From contig NZ_JAKNDA010000004.1 of NCBI RefSeq assembly GCF_023155095.1, positions 62,001 to 126,000 on the forward strand: a DNA stretch of 64,000 nt. Reading direction: 5' to 3'. The stretch comes from Idiomarina aminovorans. Lineage in GTDB: Bacteria > Pseudomonadota > Gammaproteobacteria > Enterobacterales > Alteromonadaceae. This document shows positions 31,025 through 41,107 of the stretch, in pieces; the stretch's first letter is position 1; the number at the start of each line of letters is the position of its first letter. The position numbers and the translations under genes were made by a program. The notes below the pieces were generated by a model that was given only the letters and a program-made list of their open reading frames with translations, did not search any database and was not told the DNA's origin.

Positions 31025-31748
31025 CGTCTTCTTCCTTGTTACCGGGCGTGTACCAACGACTGACTTGCAGGCCTAACTCGAACAGCAGCCACATGGGTAC
31101 GGCCAACAACGTTTGAGAGATAACATCCGGAGGTGTCAACAACATTCCGATAGCAAAGGCGCCAACGATAATATAAGGCCGTTTTTTCGCCAGCGATTCC
31201 CGACTACAGGTTCCGGTCCAAATAAGCAGCATAATGGCAACCGGGGTTTCAAACGCAATACCAAAAGCAATGAAGATCGCTAAAACAAAGTCGAGATAAC
31301 GTGAGATATCCGTGGCTACCGTAACGCCTTCCGGAGCCGATCCGGTAAAGAATGCCATAGCAATTGGCAGAACCACAAAATAAGCAAAAGCAATACCCGC
31401 ATAAAAAAGCAATGTACTGGTGGCCAAAAGCGGAATGACTAAACGCTTCTCACGTCCATACAAACCCGGCGCAATAAACCCCCACATTTGCCACAATAAA
31501 TAAGGAACGGCTAAGGCTAACGCTACCACCAAAGTTAATTTAAACGGAGTGAAAAAAGGAGCAGCGACATCTGTCGCTATCATTTGCGTTCCCAGCGGTA
31601 GGTTAATCAACAATGGTTGTGCCACAAAATGGTAAATGTCATTGGCAAAATAAGCCAGTGCCGCAAACACCACCAGAATAACCAGCACGGATCGTAACAG
31701 TCGGTTTCTTAATTCCAGTAAATGATCTAATAAAGGTGAGTCACTCAT
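31014..31748 (-). CDS. tatC: Sec-independent translocase subunit TatC
   Basis: TatC recognises twin-arginine signal peptides in the inner membrane. The 244-residue protein has six transmembrane helices and the conserved N-terminal [15 protein letters not shown], the cytoplasmic loop GLYGREKR and the late [15 protein letters not shown]. Its start overlaps the tatB stop by 4 bases. All Tat components lie in one operon after ubiB. Confidence 0.96.
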   Translation of the reverse strand: MSDSPLLDHLLELRNRLLRSVLVILVVFAALAYFANDIYHFVAQPLLINLPLGTQMIATDVAAPFFTPFKLTLVVALALAVPYLLWQMWGFIAPGLYGREKRLVIPLLATSTLLFYAGIAFAYFVVLPIAMAFFTGSAPEGVTVATDISRYLDFVLAIFIAFGIAFETPVAIMLLIWTGTCSRESLAKKRPYIIVGAFAIGMLLTPPDVISQTLLAVPMWLLFELGLQVSRWYTPGNKEEDDVV

Positions 31749-32101
31749 TCCACACCTTTATCTTTATTCGTATCCGCCTTTGTCTTTTCTTCAGATTCCG
31801 GAGCAGGTTTAGAATACGGGCGCTGAACATCGGCGGCGGCATTTCTTAGCTCAACCAGAGAACGTTGCAGCTCCGGGCTTAAATTTTCAAGGTCCTGACT
31901 CTCCGCCTGTTTTAAATGTTCATGCAACTCTTTTATGCGCAGCTCACTATCCAGTTCACTTTGCACTTTTTGCGAATACTGTTTAACACCGGACACGGTT
32001 CTCTGGAAACCACGAATAGCTCCTGGTAAGCGCTCGGGTCCAAGCACTAATAAGCCAACTATCGCTATAAGCAATAACTCCCAGAAACCGATATCAAACA
32101 T
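31745..32101 (-). CDS. tatB: Sec-independent translocase subunit TatB
   Basis: The 118-residue TatB has one N-terminal membrane helix with the conserved Glu ([26 protein letters not shown]), the hinge Gly-Pro, an amphipathic helix ([17 protein letters not shown]) and a charged, flexible tail. The FDIG start and the longer tail distinguish it from TatA, which is directly upstream with one base or less between the two genes. Confidence 0.94.
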   Translation of the reverse strand: MFDIGFWELLLIAIVGLLVLGPERLPGAIRGFQRTVSGVKQYSQKVQSELDSELRIKELHEHLKQAESQDLENLSPELQRSLVELRNAAADVQRPYSKPAPESEEKTKADTNKDKGVE

Positions 32102-32326
32102 TTACGACTTCCCGGACTTATCCGTATCTGACGGGTCGTCATGCTTTTCTTTATGTTGTAGCGAGTCATCGTCTTTATCTTTACTGTCGGCTTCGTCACC
32201 CATTGATTTTTTAAAGCCTTTTACCGCATTGCCTAAGTCTGAGCCCAGGTTACGAATACGCTTGGTGCCGAACAGCAAGACAACGATGACCAACAGTATA
32301 AGTAGCTGCCAAGGTGATATACCCAT
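32102..32326 (-). CDS. tatA: Sec-independent translocase subunit TatA
   Basis: The 74-residue pore-forming TatA has one membrane helix ([19 protein letters not shown]), the conserved [14 protein letters not shown] hinge and amphipathic helix, and an acidic Asp/Lys/Ser-rich tail. It is the first tat gene after ubiB, 20 bases away, in the order ubiE-ubiJ-ubiB-tatABCD known from many gammaproteobacteria. Confidence 0.95.
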   Translation of the reverse strand: MGISPWQLLILLVIVVLLFGTKRIRNLGSDLGNAVKGFKKSMGDEADSKDKDDDSLQHKEKHDDPSDTDKSGKS

Positions 32327-32346
32327 TTTTTTTCCTATCGTTTACG

Positions 32347-34011
32347 TTAAATAAGTTCACTATTTGTTGTTTTAGGACGTGTTCGCCAAGCCATAATACC
32401 CAGCACAACGGTGACAATGCCCGAGCCAACAGTAACCTCAGATAATTCCGCCTGATTCCAAAGCAAGGTAGTACAAATTAAGCCACTGCCGGTTAGCACG
32501 GTCCAGAATAGCGACGTCGATGCCTGCTTTTGCGTTAACAACTGTTGTTTTCGCAACTGTCTCTCGCGTTCATCAATATTATGTTGTTGACGCAGATTTT
32601 CATACAGCATCATTGGCATTTCAGGCATCTTCTCCGCCCAGTAAGGTGCATTTTCCTTCACAGAGCGAACAATAGCACGCCACCCCAATTGTTCTTTCAT
32701 CCAACGCTCAAGGAACGGCTTCGCTGTTTTCCACAAGTCCAGTTCCGGGTATAACTGGCGGCCTAATCCCTCAATGTACAATAACGTCTTTTGTAGCAAC
32801 ACCAACTGCGGCTGAACTTCCATCTCAAAGCGCCGGGCCGTATTAAATAAATTAACAAGCACGTGCCCGAAAGAGATGTCTGCCAAAGGTTTTTCAAAAA
32901 TAGGCTCGCAGACGGTTCTTATAGCCGACTCAAATTCTTCAATGTTGGTATGCTTGGGCACCCAGCCTGAATCGACATGCAACTCCGCAACTTTGCGGTA
33001 ATCACGATTAAAGAACGCCAAAAAGTTTTCGGCCAAATAACGTTTATCATCACGATTCAGGGTGCCGACAATGCCAAAATCAATACCGATATAGCGCGGA
33101 TGCAGCGGATCATCTTTAGCTACGAAAATATTGCCCGGATGCATGTCAGCATGAAAGAAGCTATCGCGGAATACCTGGGTGAAAAAGACTTCAACCCCGC
33201 GTTCAGCCAGCTTTTTCATATCCACGCCACGAGCTTTTAAAGTGGCAATATCACTCACCGGAATGCCATCGATACGCTCCATCACCATCACGTTATGGCG
33301 ACTGTAATCACTGTAAACGACCGGAATATAGAGCATGTCGGAGTTTTCAAAGTTACGCTTAAGCTGTATCGCATTACCCGCTTCACGCATTAAATCCAGC
33401 TCATCGAGCAAAGTTTTTCGATACTCTCTAACCACTTCTTTAGGTTTTAAGCGCCGTCCGTCGGGTAAATGATGCGCTGCTACCGACGCCAGGGTTTCCA
33501 TTAATTGCAGATCGGCGTTAATGGTTTCACGAATATCCGGACGAATAACCTTTATAACGATATCCGTTAACTCACCGTCTCGCTTTTTAAGTTTACCGGT
33601 ATGTACCTGAGCTATTGATGCAGAGGCCAGAGGCGTGGTGTCAAAATCGGTAAAACACTCATTGATGTTCTGTAAACCTAAAGATTTTTCGATAATACGC
33701 TGCGCTGCGTGACCATCAAAAGGAGGCACTTTGTCTTGCAGGCGCGCCAGTTCAATCGCAATGTCGGGCGGCAGTAAATCTCTGCGAGTTGAAAGCATCT
33801 GACCAAACTTAACCCAAACCGGCCCCAACTCTTCCAGAGCCAATCGTAAACGCACACCCGCGGGCTTGTCTTTATGTTTATTCGGCAACCAGAACAAAGT
33901 GTGGCGACCCAGACGAATAGTCCAGGGTAACCAGCGTGCCGGAATCAAGTCATCTAATCCGTAGCTTAGTAAGGTTTTGGTAATTTTGTAAAAGCGACGC
34001 GTCCGCATCAT
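32347..34011 (-). CDS. ubiB: Ubiquinone biosynthesis regulatory kinase-like protein UbiB
   Basis: UbiB is an atypical kinase/ATPase (ADCK/ABC1 family) needed for ubiquinone synthesis. The 554-residue protein shows the family's Lys-x-Gly-Gln motif (KFGQ, Lys68-Gln71), the Ala-rich nucleotide loop ([14 protein letters not shown]), the catalytic [10 protein letters not shown] and IGIDFGIVG. Two C-terminal transmembrane helices (about residues 500-545) anchor it in the inner membrane. The ATG overlaps the ubiJ stop codon by one base (TAATG), so translation is coupled. Confidence 0.95.
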   Translation of the reverse strand: MMRTRRFYKITKTLLSYGLDDLIPARWLPWTIRLGRHTLFWLPNKHKDKPAGVRLRLALEELGPVWVKFGQMLSTRRDLLPPDIAIELARLQDKVPPFDGHAAQRIIEKSLGLQNINECFTDFDTTPLASASIAQVHTGKLKKRDGELTDIVIKVIRPDIRETINADLQLMETLASVAAHHLPDGRRLKPKEVVREYRKTLLDELDLMREAGNAIQLKRNFENSDMLYIPVVYSDYSRHNVMVMERIDGIPVSDIATLKARGVDMKKLAERGVEVFFTQVFRDSFFHADMHPGNIFVAKDDPLHPRYIGIDFGIVGTLNRDDKRYLAENFLAFFNRDYRKVAELHVDSGWVPKHTNIEEFESAIRTVCEPIFEKPLADISFGHVLVNLFNTARRFEMEVQPQLVLLQKTLLYIEGLGRQLYPELDLWKTAKPFLERWMKEQLGWRAIVRSVKENAPYWAEKMPEMPMMLYENLRQQHNIDERERQLRKQQLLTQKQASTSLFWTVLTGSGLICTTLLWNQAELSEVTVGSGIVTVVLGIMAWRTRPKTTNSELI

Positions 34012-34616
34012 TAACCCTTCTTCTCACGACACTGGCGTTCAAGGCGTTCAATTTGAGCCCGCAGTTGTTGTAAATCGGTTTTAAACTGGTCAAATTCAGC
34101 TCTTACCGGTAATAATTTCTTTTCTTCGGTTAACACACCATGAACCCAGCGCTGTTGTTGTTGCCATTGAGCCTCAACCCGCTCACGGCTGCGTCGCCAA
34201 AGCTTACCTAACCAATGCGCCGGAACATCACCTATGGTTTTAGCCAGTTCGGCTTCCCAATCGACATTCAGTGACTTAAACAGGCTGATAACCTGTTGCG
34301 CCAACACAGGGTCACCATCAATATCCAGTAAATCCGCTTTTATTAACCGGGTCAGGTTAGCGGTATCCTGAAGCTCTGGCAATACACCCAGCTCTGTAGC
34401 AATACGGCAGTCGACCTCGTTGTCGTCCGAGGTGCTTAATTGAACGCCATACGCATCGACACTCACGGTGACTTCAAACGGTAATTCTTTCAGGTGAAAA
34501 CGCAGGCGTTTACCATCCAGCCGTTGCAACCGCTCTGCTGACTCCGGGTCACGGTGCAGCACGTTGTTTGCTAACTTCTCGACCAATAAAATAGGAATAA
34601 GCGGTAATAACGTCAT
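34011..34616 (-). CDS. ubiJ: Ubiquinone biosynthesis accessory protein UbiJ
   Basis: UbiJ carries an N-terminal SCP2 lipid-binding domain (about residues 15-110) that holds ubiquinone intermediates for the Ubi metabolon, together with UbiK. The C-terminal part (about 165-200) is a predicted coiled coil ([21 protein letters not shown]), the expected UbiK contact. The 201-residue length and position between ubiE and ubiB match the family. Start and stop overlap both neighbours by one base. Confidence 0.92.
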   Translation of the reverse strand: MTLLPLIPILLVEKLANNVLHRDPESAERLQRLDGKRLRFHLKELPFEVTVSVDAYGVQLSTSDDNEVDCRIATELGVLPELQDTANLTRLIKADLLDIDGDPVLAQQVISLFKSLNVDWEAELAKTIGDVPAHWLGKLWRRSRERVEAQWQQQQRWVHGVLTEEKKLLPVRAEFDQFKTDLQQLRAQIERLERQCREKKG

Positions 34617-35371
34617 CAGAATTTATACCCTCGGTGCAACGCAACCACACCGCCGGTCATATTCTGGTAATCGACTTTTTCATAGCCGGCCGCGGTCATC
34701 ATAGTTTTCAGTGTTTCCTGATCGGGATGCATGCGGATAGATTCCGCCAAATACTGATAGCTACCGGCGTCGTTAGCTACGGCCTGCCCCATTTTTGGCA
34801 GGATATTGAACGAATAAAAGTCATACACCTGATTCAGCGCTGCCGATACCGGTTTAGAAAACTCAAGTATCAATACTCGCCCACCCGGTTTGAGTACCCG
34901 CAGCATAGAACGCAGCGCTTTGTCTTTGTCGGTCACATTGCGCAAACCAAAAGCAATGGTAATAACATCAAAAGTATTGTCATCAAATGGCAACTCTTCG
35001 GCATCTGCCTGCACATAACGGACATTGCCGACAACCCCACTGTCGCGCAGTTTATCGCGACCCACTTTCAACATGGCATCGTTAATATCCGCCAGCACAA
35101 CGTCACCTTCTTTACCAACACGGCGCGAGAACTGAGCGGTTAAATCGCCGGTTCCACCCGCGATATCCAGTACTTTCATACCACGGCGAACACCACTGCA
35201 GTCAATGGTATAACGCTTCCACAAACGGTGGACACCAAAGGACATTAAGTCGTTCATCACATCGTATTTTGCTGCTACTGACTGAAAAACGTCAGCGACC
35301 AGATTTTTCTTCTGGTGACGAGCTACTTTTTGGTAACCGAAATCAATAGACTCTTGGTTTTTATCGTTCAT
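34616..35371 (-). CDS. ubiE: Ubiquinone/menaquinone C-methyltransferase UbiE
   Basis: UbiE methylates the demethylated quinone ring using S-adenosylmethionine. The 251 residues show the SAM-binding motif [12 protein letters not shown], the UbiE/COQ5 signature [17 protein letters not shown], the post-motif [16 protein letters not shown] and the C-terminal HRGYKF. It is the first gene of the ubiEJB-tatABCD operon; the next gene upstream, recG, is 41 bases away on the same strand, so read-through from recG is possible. Confidence 0.96.
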   Translation of the reverse strand: MNDKNQESIDFGYQKVARHQKKNLVADVFQSVAAKYDVMNDLMSFGVHRLWKRYTIDCSGVRRGMKVLDIAGGTGDLTAQFSRRVGKEGDVVLADINDAMLKVGRDKLRDSGVVGNVRYVQADAEELPFDDNTFDVITIAFGLRNVTDKDKALRSMLRVLKPGGRVLILEFSKPVSAALNQVYDFYSFNILPKMGQAVANDAGSYQYLAESIRMHPDQETLKTMMTAAGYEKVDYQNMTGGVVALHRGYKF

Positions 35372-35412
35372 TTAACTATCCCGAACTGATTTTTTACTAG
35401 TGTACTTGATGA

Positions 35413-37494
35413 TCACACCTGAGCATAGTGATCACGACGTGGTAACCAACGCTCAACTAATGCCTCCGCACTTTGCGGGTAATACTTTAATACGTGCTCC
35501 GCAATATTTTGGGCTTCTGGAATTAAAGCTTGATCGCGTTCTAAGTCTGCCACTTTTAATTCGGCTAACCCGGTTTGCCGGTGACCCAGTAACTCACCCG
35601 GCCCTCTAATTTCTAAATCTCGCTGCGCAATCACGAAACCGTCGTTACTTTGCCGTAAAACACTCAGCCGCTGTTGCGCAGTCTGCGACAAGGGGCTGTG
35701 ATAAAGCAGCACACAATGACTGGCGACCGAGCCCCGTCCGACTCGCCCGCGTAACTGATGCAACTGCGCCAGCCCCAGTCGCTCCGGGTTTTCAATAATC
35801 ATTAACGACGCATTTGGAACATCCACACCCACTTCAATAACCGTCGTAGCCACCAATAGATCAATATCTCCGGCTTTAAAGGCCTGCATGACTTGCTCTT
35901 TTTGCTCGTGCTTAAGCCGCCCATGCACTAAACCAATACTCAACTCCGACAATTGTTGCTGCAAATCGTTGGCGGTATCTTCTGCTGCCTGACACTCCAG
36001 TACATCCGACTCTTCAATTAGCGTGCACACCCAATAAGCCTGACGGCCCTCGGTCGAACAAACCTCACGCACGCGCTCCACTATCTGCTGCCGGCGGGTA
36101 TCCGGTATAGCCACTGTGGTAACGGGTGTTCTGCCCGGCGGTAATTCATCAATAACCGAGGTAGCCAAGTCTGCATAGGCTGTCATAGCTAAAGTTCGCG
36201 GAATTGGTGTTGCGGTCATGATTAGCTGGTGCGGATGCACACCGGCCTGAACCCCTTTTTCACGTAATTGTAACCGTTGATGAACACCAAAACGGTGCTG
36301 CTCGTCAATAATAACCAGTGCCAGCCGTTGATACGCAACATCCGCCTGAAACAACGCATGAGTGCCCACCAACAGCTGAATATCACCTTGCTGTAGATGC
36401 CCCAGTAACTGCTGCCGGGACTTGCCTTTGGACTTTCCACTTAACCAGGCGACATTAATGCCTAACGGCATTAGCCACTGACTGAAGGTAATTGCATGCT
36501 GTTCGGAAAGCAATTCAGTAGGAGCCATCAGGGCCACCTGATAGCCGGCTTCAATTGCAGCCAAAGCACTGAGCGCAGCAACCAAAGTTTTACCCGAGCC
36601 AACATCGCCCTGCACCAGACGCATCATTGGCTGGCCTTGCGCCATGTCGGCTGTAACTTCCTTAACAACTCTTTCCTGTGCACCAGTAGGAGAAAAAGGC
36701 AGTTGCTGTAAGAATGACGTTTGTAACCGGCCATTCCCTTTAATGGTAAAGCCCGCCTGAGCCTGTCGGGACTGGCGTAATTGCAGCAGACTTAACTGGT
36801 GTGCAATAAGCTCTTCCGATGCCAGCCGCTGCTGTGCCGGATGCTCACCTTGTTCTAATTGCTGCAAGGACACGTCTACCGGTGGCCGGTGTAAGGTTGA
36901 AATAGCTTGCTCTAAAGAGAGTTGATGGGGTCTTAAATTTTCGGGCAGCAGTTCCGGTAACGAGCCCGGCTGTAAATAAGTCAGTACCTGCGCAATAATT
37001 TTACGCAATAGCCCCTGAGTGACACCTTCGGTCATCGGGTAAACCGGTGTCAGGGTTTCCTGCATGTTCAGTGGCTCACCGGCTTTTACGACCCGATACT
37101 CCGGGTGGATGATCTCCCAGCCGGTCATGCCGCGGCGCACTTCACCAAAAGCTAAAATCTGCGTACCCTGCGCAAACTGCTTCAACTGGACAGCACTAAA
37201 CTGAAAAAAGCGCAAACTGATACTGCCAGTTTCGTCGCTGGCCTGACAGATAAGCATGCGCTTACGTCCATATTTAATATCGGCATGCCGCACAGTTACC
37301 AGCACATTGGTGGCGACACCCGCGTGTAAATCTGCAACCGGGGTTACTTTTGTGCGGTCTTCGTAGCGCAGCGGCAGGTGCAACAGAGCATCACTAACAG
37401 AGGCCAGGCCCAGCTTACGCAGCTTAATGGCCACCTTTTCACCAACACCTTTAAGTACGGTCAGTGGAATGTGTTGCAGTCCTTTTACCGCCAC
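35413..37494 (-). CDS. recG: ATP-dependent DNA helicase RecG
   Basis: RecG reverses stalled replication forks and branch-migrates Holliday junctions. The 693 residues are full length: an N-terminal wedge/OB domain (about 1-200) and superfamily 2 helicase motifs. Those are Walker A QGDVGSGKT, DEQHRFGVHQR, TATPIPRT, and the late HQLRGRVGRG. The start is a GTG at 37494 with AAGGAG just upstream. In E. coli recG follows spoT and trmH; here it is separated from spoT by the nitrilase, nhaC and ridA genes, and no trmH is present in the window. Confidence 0.95.
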   Translation of the reverse strand: MAVKGLQHIPLTVLKGVGEKVAIKLRKLGLASVSDALLHLPLRYEDRTKVTPVADLHAGVATNVLVTVRHADIKYGRKRMLICQASDETGSISLRFFQFSAVQLKQFAQGTQILAFGEVRRGMTGWEIIHPEYRVVKAGEPLNMQETLTPVYPMTEGVTQGLLRKIIAQVLTYLQPGSLPELLPENLRPHQLSLEQAISTLHRPPVDVSLQQLEQGEHPAQQRLASEELIAHQLSLLQLRQSRQAQAGFTIKGNGRLQTSFLQQLPFSPTGAQERVVKEVTADMAQGQPMMRLVQGDVGSGKTLVAALSALAAIEAGYQVALMAPTELLSEQHAITFSQWLMPLGINVAWLSGKSKGKSRQQLLGHLQQGDIQLLVGTHALFQADVAYQRLALVIIDEQHRFGVHQRLQLREKGVQAGVHPHQLIMTATPIPRTLAMTAYADLATSVIDELPPGRTPVTTVAIPDTRRQQIVERVREVCSTEGRQAYWVCTLIEESDVLECQAAEDTANDLQQQLSELSIGLVHGRLKHEQKEQVMQAFKAGDIDLLVATTVIEVGVDVPNASLMIIENPERLGLAQLHQLRGRVGRGSVASHCVLLYHSPLSQTAQQRLSVLRQSNDGFVIAQRDLEIRGPGELLGHRQTGLAELKVADLERDQALIPEAQNIAEHVLKYYPQSAEALVERWLPRRDHYAQV

Positions 37495-37645
37495 ATCGGC
37501 TCCTTAATTTTTTGCGCGCATTTCATGAACACCTATCGCATCTGCCGAACGGATCACCGCAGGAAAATTATGATTTTTATCCCGGTTTTCCATAACTGCC
37601 GTCAGGCCTGACTGACGTTTATCCAGCACCCTTTGAAACAAAAAT

Positions 37646-37701
37646 TAAACGGCAGCGACATTGCCCAACTCTATATTGATGCCAGCCAATGATGCCGTTT
37701 A
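37646..37701 (-). terminator. Inverted repeat with T-rich tail after the GNAT-nitrilase gene
   Basis: TGCCGTTTA at 37693-37701 is the exact complement of TAAACGGCA at 37646-37654. On the minus strand the second arm is followed by ATTTTTGTTT. The loop is long (38 bases) but could fold internally. A terminator for the GNAT-nitrilase gene before recG is the simplest reading. The same gap contains a perfect 12-bp palindrome at 37601-37612 (GTCAGGCCTGAC), whose role is unknown. Confidence 0.4.
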
Positions 37702-37720
37702 GCCTTGTTTTAATGCGGAT

Positions 37721-39250
37721 CTAAAGCGAGAGCTTACGCGACACCTCATAAATGTCAGTACGACGGTCTTTTTTATTCGTCACCGAGCCTTCGTGATGCA
37801 AATAACGCAACTCATCCAGATTTAAGTCTGAAAACATCAGCATTTCTGTGTTCGGCGTTGTCTCCGACATAATAGCGTCGTGCGGGAAAGCAAAGTCGGA
37901 AGGTGAAAAGACCGCTGACTGCGCGTATTGCACATCCAGGCTTTCGACTTCCGGCAAGTTACCCACACTGCCACAAATAACCACATAGCATTCGTTCTCT
38001 ACCGCACGAGCCTGAGCACAATGGCGTACACGCAAATAAGCATTGCGCGTATCCGTCCAGAATGGGACAAACAAAATTTCCAGGCCTTCATCGGCCATTA
38101 TACGGCTCAACTCAGGAAACTCGACGTCATAGCAAATCAAAATACCAATACGCCCGGCGTCGGTATCAAACACCTTAACCTCATTACCGCCTTCAATAAC
38201 CCAGTCGCGCTTTTCATGCGGGGTTATGTGCAGCTTAGATTGTTCTTCCACAGAGCCATCGCGACGGCACAAATACGATACATTATAAATACTCTCGCCA
38301 TCCTGAAGCGGCATCGAACCGGTAATGATATTGATGTTATAACTTACCGCCATTTGCGACATTTCGCGCTTGAAAAGCTCGGTGTATCCGGCCAAAAAGC
38401 GGATAGCATCCATTTGCTGACTTTGATCAGTTAGCCCCATTAAAGGCGCATTGAAAAACTCCGGGAATACCGCAAAATCACTTTGATAACCCGACAGAGC
38501 ATCAACAAAATACTCAACTTGCTTTAACAGCTCTTCTACCGAACTAACCGGCCGCATTTGCCATTGCACTGCGCCTACCCGCACGTTTTGAATTCGGGTG
38601 GTCAGAATGTTGTCCGACGGTTCGTACAAGAAATTATTCCATTCCAGTAAGGTCGCAAAGCCTCGTGATTTTTCGTCTTCGGGCAAATATTTCCCTAACA
38701 AACGTTTGACGCTAAAGTCGTTCGCCAGCTGGAAGGTCAGAATAGGATCGTAAATTTCGCGGCGCTGTACTTTATCCAGATATTGGCTGGGCGTCAGCTC
38801 ATTTGAGTATTTATAGTAATTAACAATACGCCCCCCCGCTAGAATAGCCCGCAAATTAGCCTGTCGGCACAACTCTTTTCGCGCATCGTACAAGCGGCGA
38901 CCCAAACGATAACCGCGATACTCAGGATGTATTAAAACATCCAGCCCATAAAGCGCATCACCTTTTTTATTATTGAGAATCGCTTCTTTATGCCCCAGTA
39001 AATCATCATAAGTATGGGGGTTAGAGAACTTGGTATAAGCCACTTTTACCGTTAGCGCCACGCCAACGATACGTCCGTTATCCTCTAAGCAAAACTGCCC
39101 CTCAGAAAAGTCTTTTATCAGTTTTTCTATCGTAAACTGAGTCCAGGAACCGCCTATATCTTTATAAACAGTGTCCATTAGCGCTTTTAATTGGTCGTAA
39201 TCTTCTAAGCGCAAGTTTCGTATTTGTAAATGCAGTTCATCGGGGCTCAT
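37721..39250 (-). CDS. GNAT acetyltransferase-carbon-nitrogen hydrolase fusion
   Basis: The 509-residue protein joins an N-terminal GNAT domain (about 1-210; LIHPEYRGYRLGRRLYDARK is the acetyl-CoA loop) to a nitrilase-superfamily amidase domain (about 230-500). The catalytic triad is visible as FAVFPEFFNAP (Glu), KLHITPHEK (Lys) and GILICYDVEFPEL (Cys). Such fusions occur in several bacterial groups, but their substrate is not established. The frame is open up to 39391, yet I chose the ATG at 39250 because MSPDELHLQIRNLR leads directly into the GNAT fold. The extra 47 residues are Cys-rich and unlike the family. It is divergent from nhaC. Confidence 0.87.
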   Translation of the reverse strand: MSPDELHLQIRNLRLEDYDQLKALMDTVYKDIGGSWTQFTIEKLIKDFSEGQFCLEDNGRIVGVALTVKVAYTKFSNPHTYDDLLGHKEAILNNKKGDALYGLDVLIHPEYRGYRLGRRLYDARKELCRQANLRAILAGGRIVNYYKYSNELTPSQYLDKVQRREIYDPILTFQLANDFSVKRLLGKYLPEDEKSRGFATLLEWNNFLYEPSDNILTTRIQNVRVGAVQWQMRPVSSVEELLKQVEYFVDALSGYQSDFAVFPEFFNAPLMGLTDQSQQMDAIRFLAGYTELFKREMSQMAVSYNINIITGSMPLQDGESIYNVSYLCRRDGSVEEQSKLHITPHEKRDWVIEGGNEVKVFDTDAGRIGILICYDVEFPELSRIMADEGLEILFVPFWTDTRNAYLRVRHCAQARAVENECYVVICGSVGNLPEVESLDVQYAQSAVFSPSDFAFPHDAIMSETTPNTEMLMFSDLNLDELRYLHHEGSVTNKKDRRTDIYEVSRKLSL

Positions 39251-39372
39251 ATCTGTATATCCTGATCTAAAACAACTTAGCCGACAGTCTACACGTAATT
39301 GGAATAAGGTTGCATCAGGATAATTAGCTGTATAAACTTCTGGACGTCCAAACAAACACAAAAGGCTGACAC

Positions 39373-40713
39373 ATGACCGATGCTTCGCCACAACCGGCTA
39401 GCGCTAAAGCGCTATTACCTCTCGCGCTATTCTTAGTTCTGTTTTTAGGAACCGGACTGTACTTTCAAAGCGAAGGGGTCGAGTACGCGTTTTATCAATT
39501 ACCCAGTCCGGTTGCTATTTTACCGGCGATAGTGCTGGGCATATTGCTCAGTAAGCAACAGTTTGAACAACGTATTGAAACCTTTGTTGGCGGCGTTGGC
39601 GACAATAATATTATTACCATGTGTTTGATTTATTTGCTGGCGGGTGCCTTTTCTACGGTAGCAGAGGCAACCGGCGGCGTTGACGCCATGGTCGCTTTAG
39701 GCCTGAACATTATTCCCGCGTCGTTCCTGTTACCGGGGCTGTTTATTATTGCCGGTGTCATCTCCACAGCCATGGGCACCTCTATGGGCACACTCGCCGC
39801 CCTGGCTCCGGTGGTGCTGGGCATTGGCGAGGCGACTGACATTAGCTTGCCGTTACTTGCCGGGGTGCTGGTCAGCGGCGCGATGTTTGGCGATAACTTA
39901 TCAATCATCTCGGACACCACTATTGCAGCTACTCGTACGCAGGGCTGTACCATGCGGGATAAATTTCGCGCCAACTTAAAAATTGCGATACCAGCGGCTG
40001 TTTTTACCGTTATTTGGCTCATTACTTACGACACCAGTAAGGTACCTTTAGAGATACCTGAAGCCAACCTCTGGCTGTCTCTGCCTTACTTCGCCATTAT
40101 TGTGCTGGCAATTATAGGGCTTAATGTTTTTGCCGTGCTGGGGCTTGGTATTGTTTTAGCCGCCGCTTTTGGCATGTTCTCGGTTGGCTATGAGTGGGTG
40201 GCTTTTAGTCAGGATATTTACGACGGCTTTGCCAGTATGCAGGAGATTTTCTTACTGTCGTTGCTAATTGGTGGTTTATCGGCGTTAATTCGCCAACAAG
40301 GCGGACTGGCTTTCTTAGCGGCTTTTGTCGAAAGCGCCGCCAACAAGGTCAGTAAGCACAAACAGCGCGCATCGGCCATTGGTGTTGCCGCACTGACTGC
40401 TTTGACCAACTTCTGTGTCGCCAATAACACCGTCAGCATTTTATTAGCCGGTGAGGTCAGCAAGCGTTTAGCCAAGGTGGGTAACTTAGCGCCGCGCCAG
40501 AGTGCCAGTCTATTGGATATTTTTGCCTGTGTTGTACAAGGTGCGCTGCCCTATGGAGCGCAAGCGCTGTTGATGGGCGCCAGCTTCAAAATATCGCCGT
40601 TATCGGTCAGTCTGCACACGGGGTATTGCTTTATTCTGGCGGCAGTGGCCATTGCTATTATTATCTGGCGTCGGCCCCTGGAAGACAGGGAACCGACACC
40701 AGAATCCGCTTAA
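39373..40713 (+). CDS. NhaC-family Na+/H+ antiporter
   Basis: The 446-residue membrane protein has about 11 hydrophobic segments and the ion-transporter (IT) superfamily pattern of two repeats. Conserved polar residues lie in GVLVSGAMFGDNLSIISDTTIAA, which is diagnostic for NhaC-type antiporters, and in ALTNFCVANNTVSILLAGEV. Sodium export in exchange for protons fits a marine halophile. The ATG lies within the upstream region of the divergent nitrilase gene. Its stop codon directly abuts the stop of the convergent ridA gene with no base between them. Confidence 0.87.
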   Translation: MTDASPQPASAKALLPLALFLVLFLGTGLYFQSEGVEYAFYQLPSPVAILPAIVLGILLSKQQFEQRIETFVGGVGDNNIITMCLIYLLAGAFSTVAEATGGVDAMVALGLNIIPASFLLPGLFIIAGVISTAMGTSMGTLAALAPVVLGIGEATDISLPLLAGVLVSGAMFGDNLSIISDTTIAATRTQGCTMRDKFRANLKIAIPAAVFTVIWLITYDTSKVPLEIPEANLWLSLPYFAIIVLAIIGLNVFAVLGLGIVLAAAFGMFSVGYEWVAFSQDIYDGFASMQEIFLLSLLIGGLSALIRQQGGLAFLAAFVESAANKVSKHKQRASAIGVAALTALTNFCVANNTVSILLAGEVSKRLAKVGNLAPRQSASLLDIFACVVQGALPYGAQALLMGASFKISPLSVSLHTGYCFILAAVAIAIIIWRRPLEDREPTPESA

Positions 40714-41106
40714 TTAGTTGGTGCTGGGCAGCTCCATAACACCGTCTATTTCAATTTGCGCGCCTTTCGGCAATTGCCTTACGCCGATAGCCGCGCGAGC
40801 TGGATACGGCTCTTTAAAATGTTTGGCCATCACTTCGTTCACAATGGCGAACTGACCCAAGTCGGTCAGGTAGATTTGCACTTTCACCATATCTTGTAGC
40901 TCTGCGCCCGAGGCTTCACAAACCGCAGTCAGGTTTTTAAACACCTGTTCGGCCTGAGCGGTAAAATCCTCACTGACAAGTTCCATGGTTTCAGGGACCA
41001 AAGGGATCTGCCCAGAAAGATACACGGTGGTACCAATCTGTACGGCTTGCGAATAAGTGCCTATGGCAGCAGGCGCTTTCTCTGTTGAAATAATGACTTT
41101 AGACAT
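40714..41106 (-). CDS. ridA: Enamine/imine deaminase RidA
   Basis: RidA (YjgF) hydrolyses reactive 2-aminoacrylate and related enamines from PLP enzymes, preventing damage. The 130 residues contain the family segments [25 protein letters not shown] and the C-terminal [21 protein letters not shown] with the conserved Arg that binds the carboxylate. It lies 1 base after spoT on the same strand and is the last gene of gmk-rpoZ-spoT-ridA. Confidence 0.95.
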   Translation of the reverse strand: MSKVIISTEKAPAAIGTYSQAVQIGTTVYLSGQIPLVPETMELVSEDFTAQAEQVFKNLTAVCEASGAELQDMVKVQIYLTDLGQFAIVNEVMAKHFKEPYPARAAIGVRQLPKGAQIEIDGVMELPSTN

Positions 41107-41107
41107 C

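Noticed and set aside
34634-35143. 169-codon plus-strand frame opposite ubiE
   Set aside because: Shadow of ubiE: no ribosome site, odd composition rich in Ile, His and Arg, and fully contained in a conserved gene on the other strand.
37504-37593. 29-codon ORF immediately upstream of recG on the minus strand
   Set aside because: It ends near the recG ribosome site but has no ribosome site of its own, no hydrophobic or conserved pattern, and lies in a gap with inverted repeats; chance is likely.
37928-38434. 168-codon plus-strand frame inside the nitrilase fusion gene
   Set aside because: The opposite strand encodes a well-conserved amidase domain with catalytic residues; this frame has no start signals or family features.
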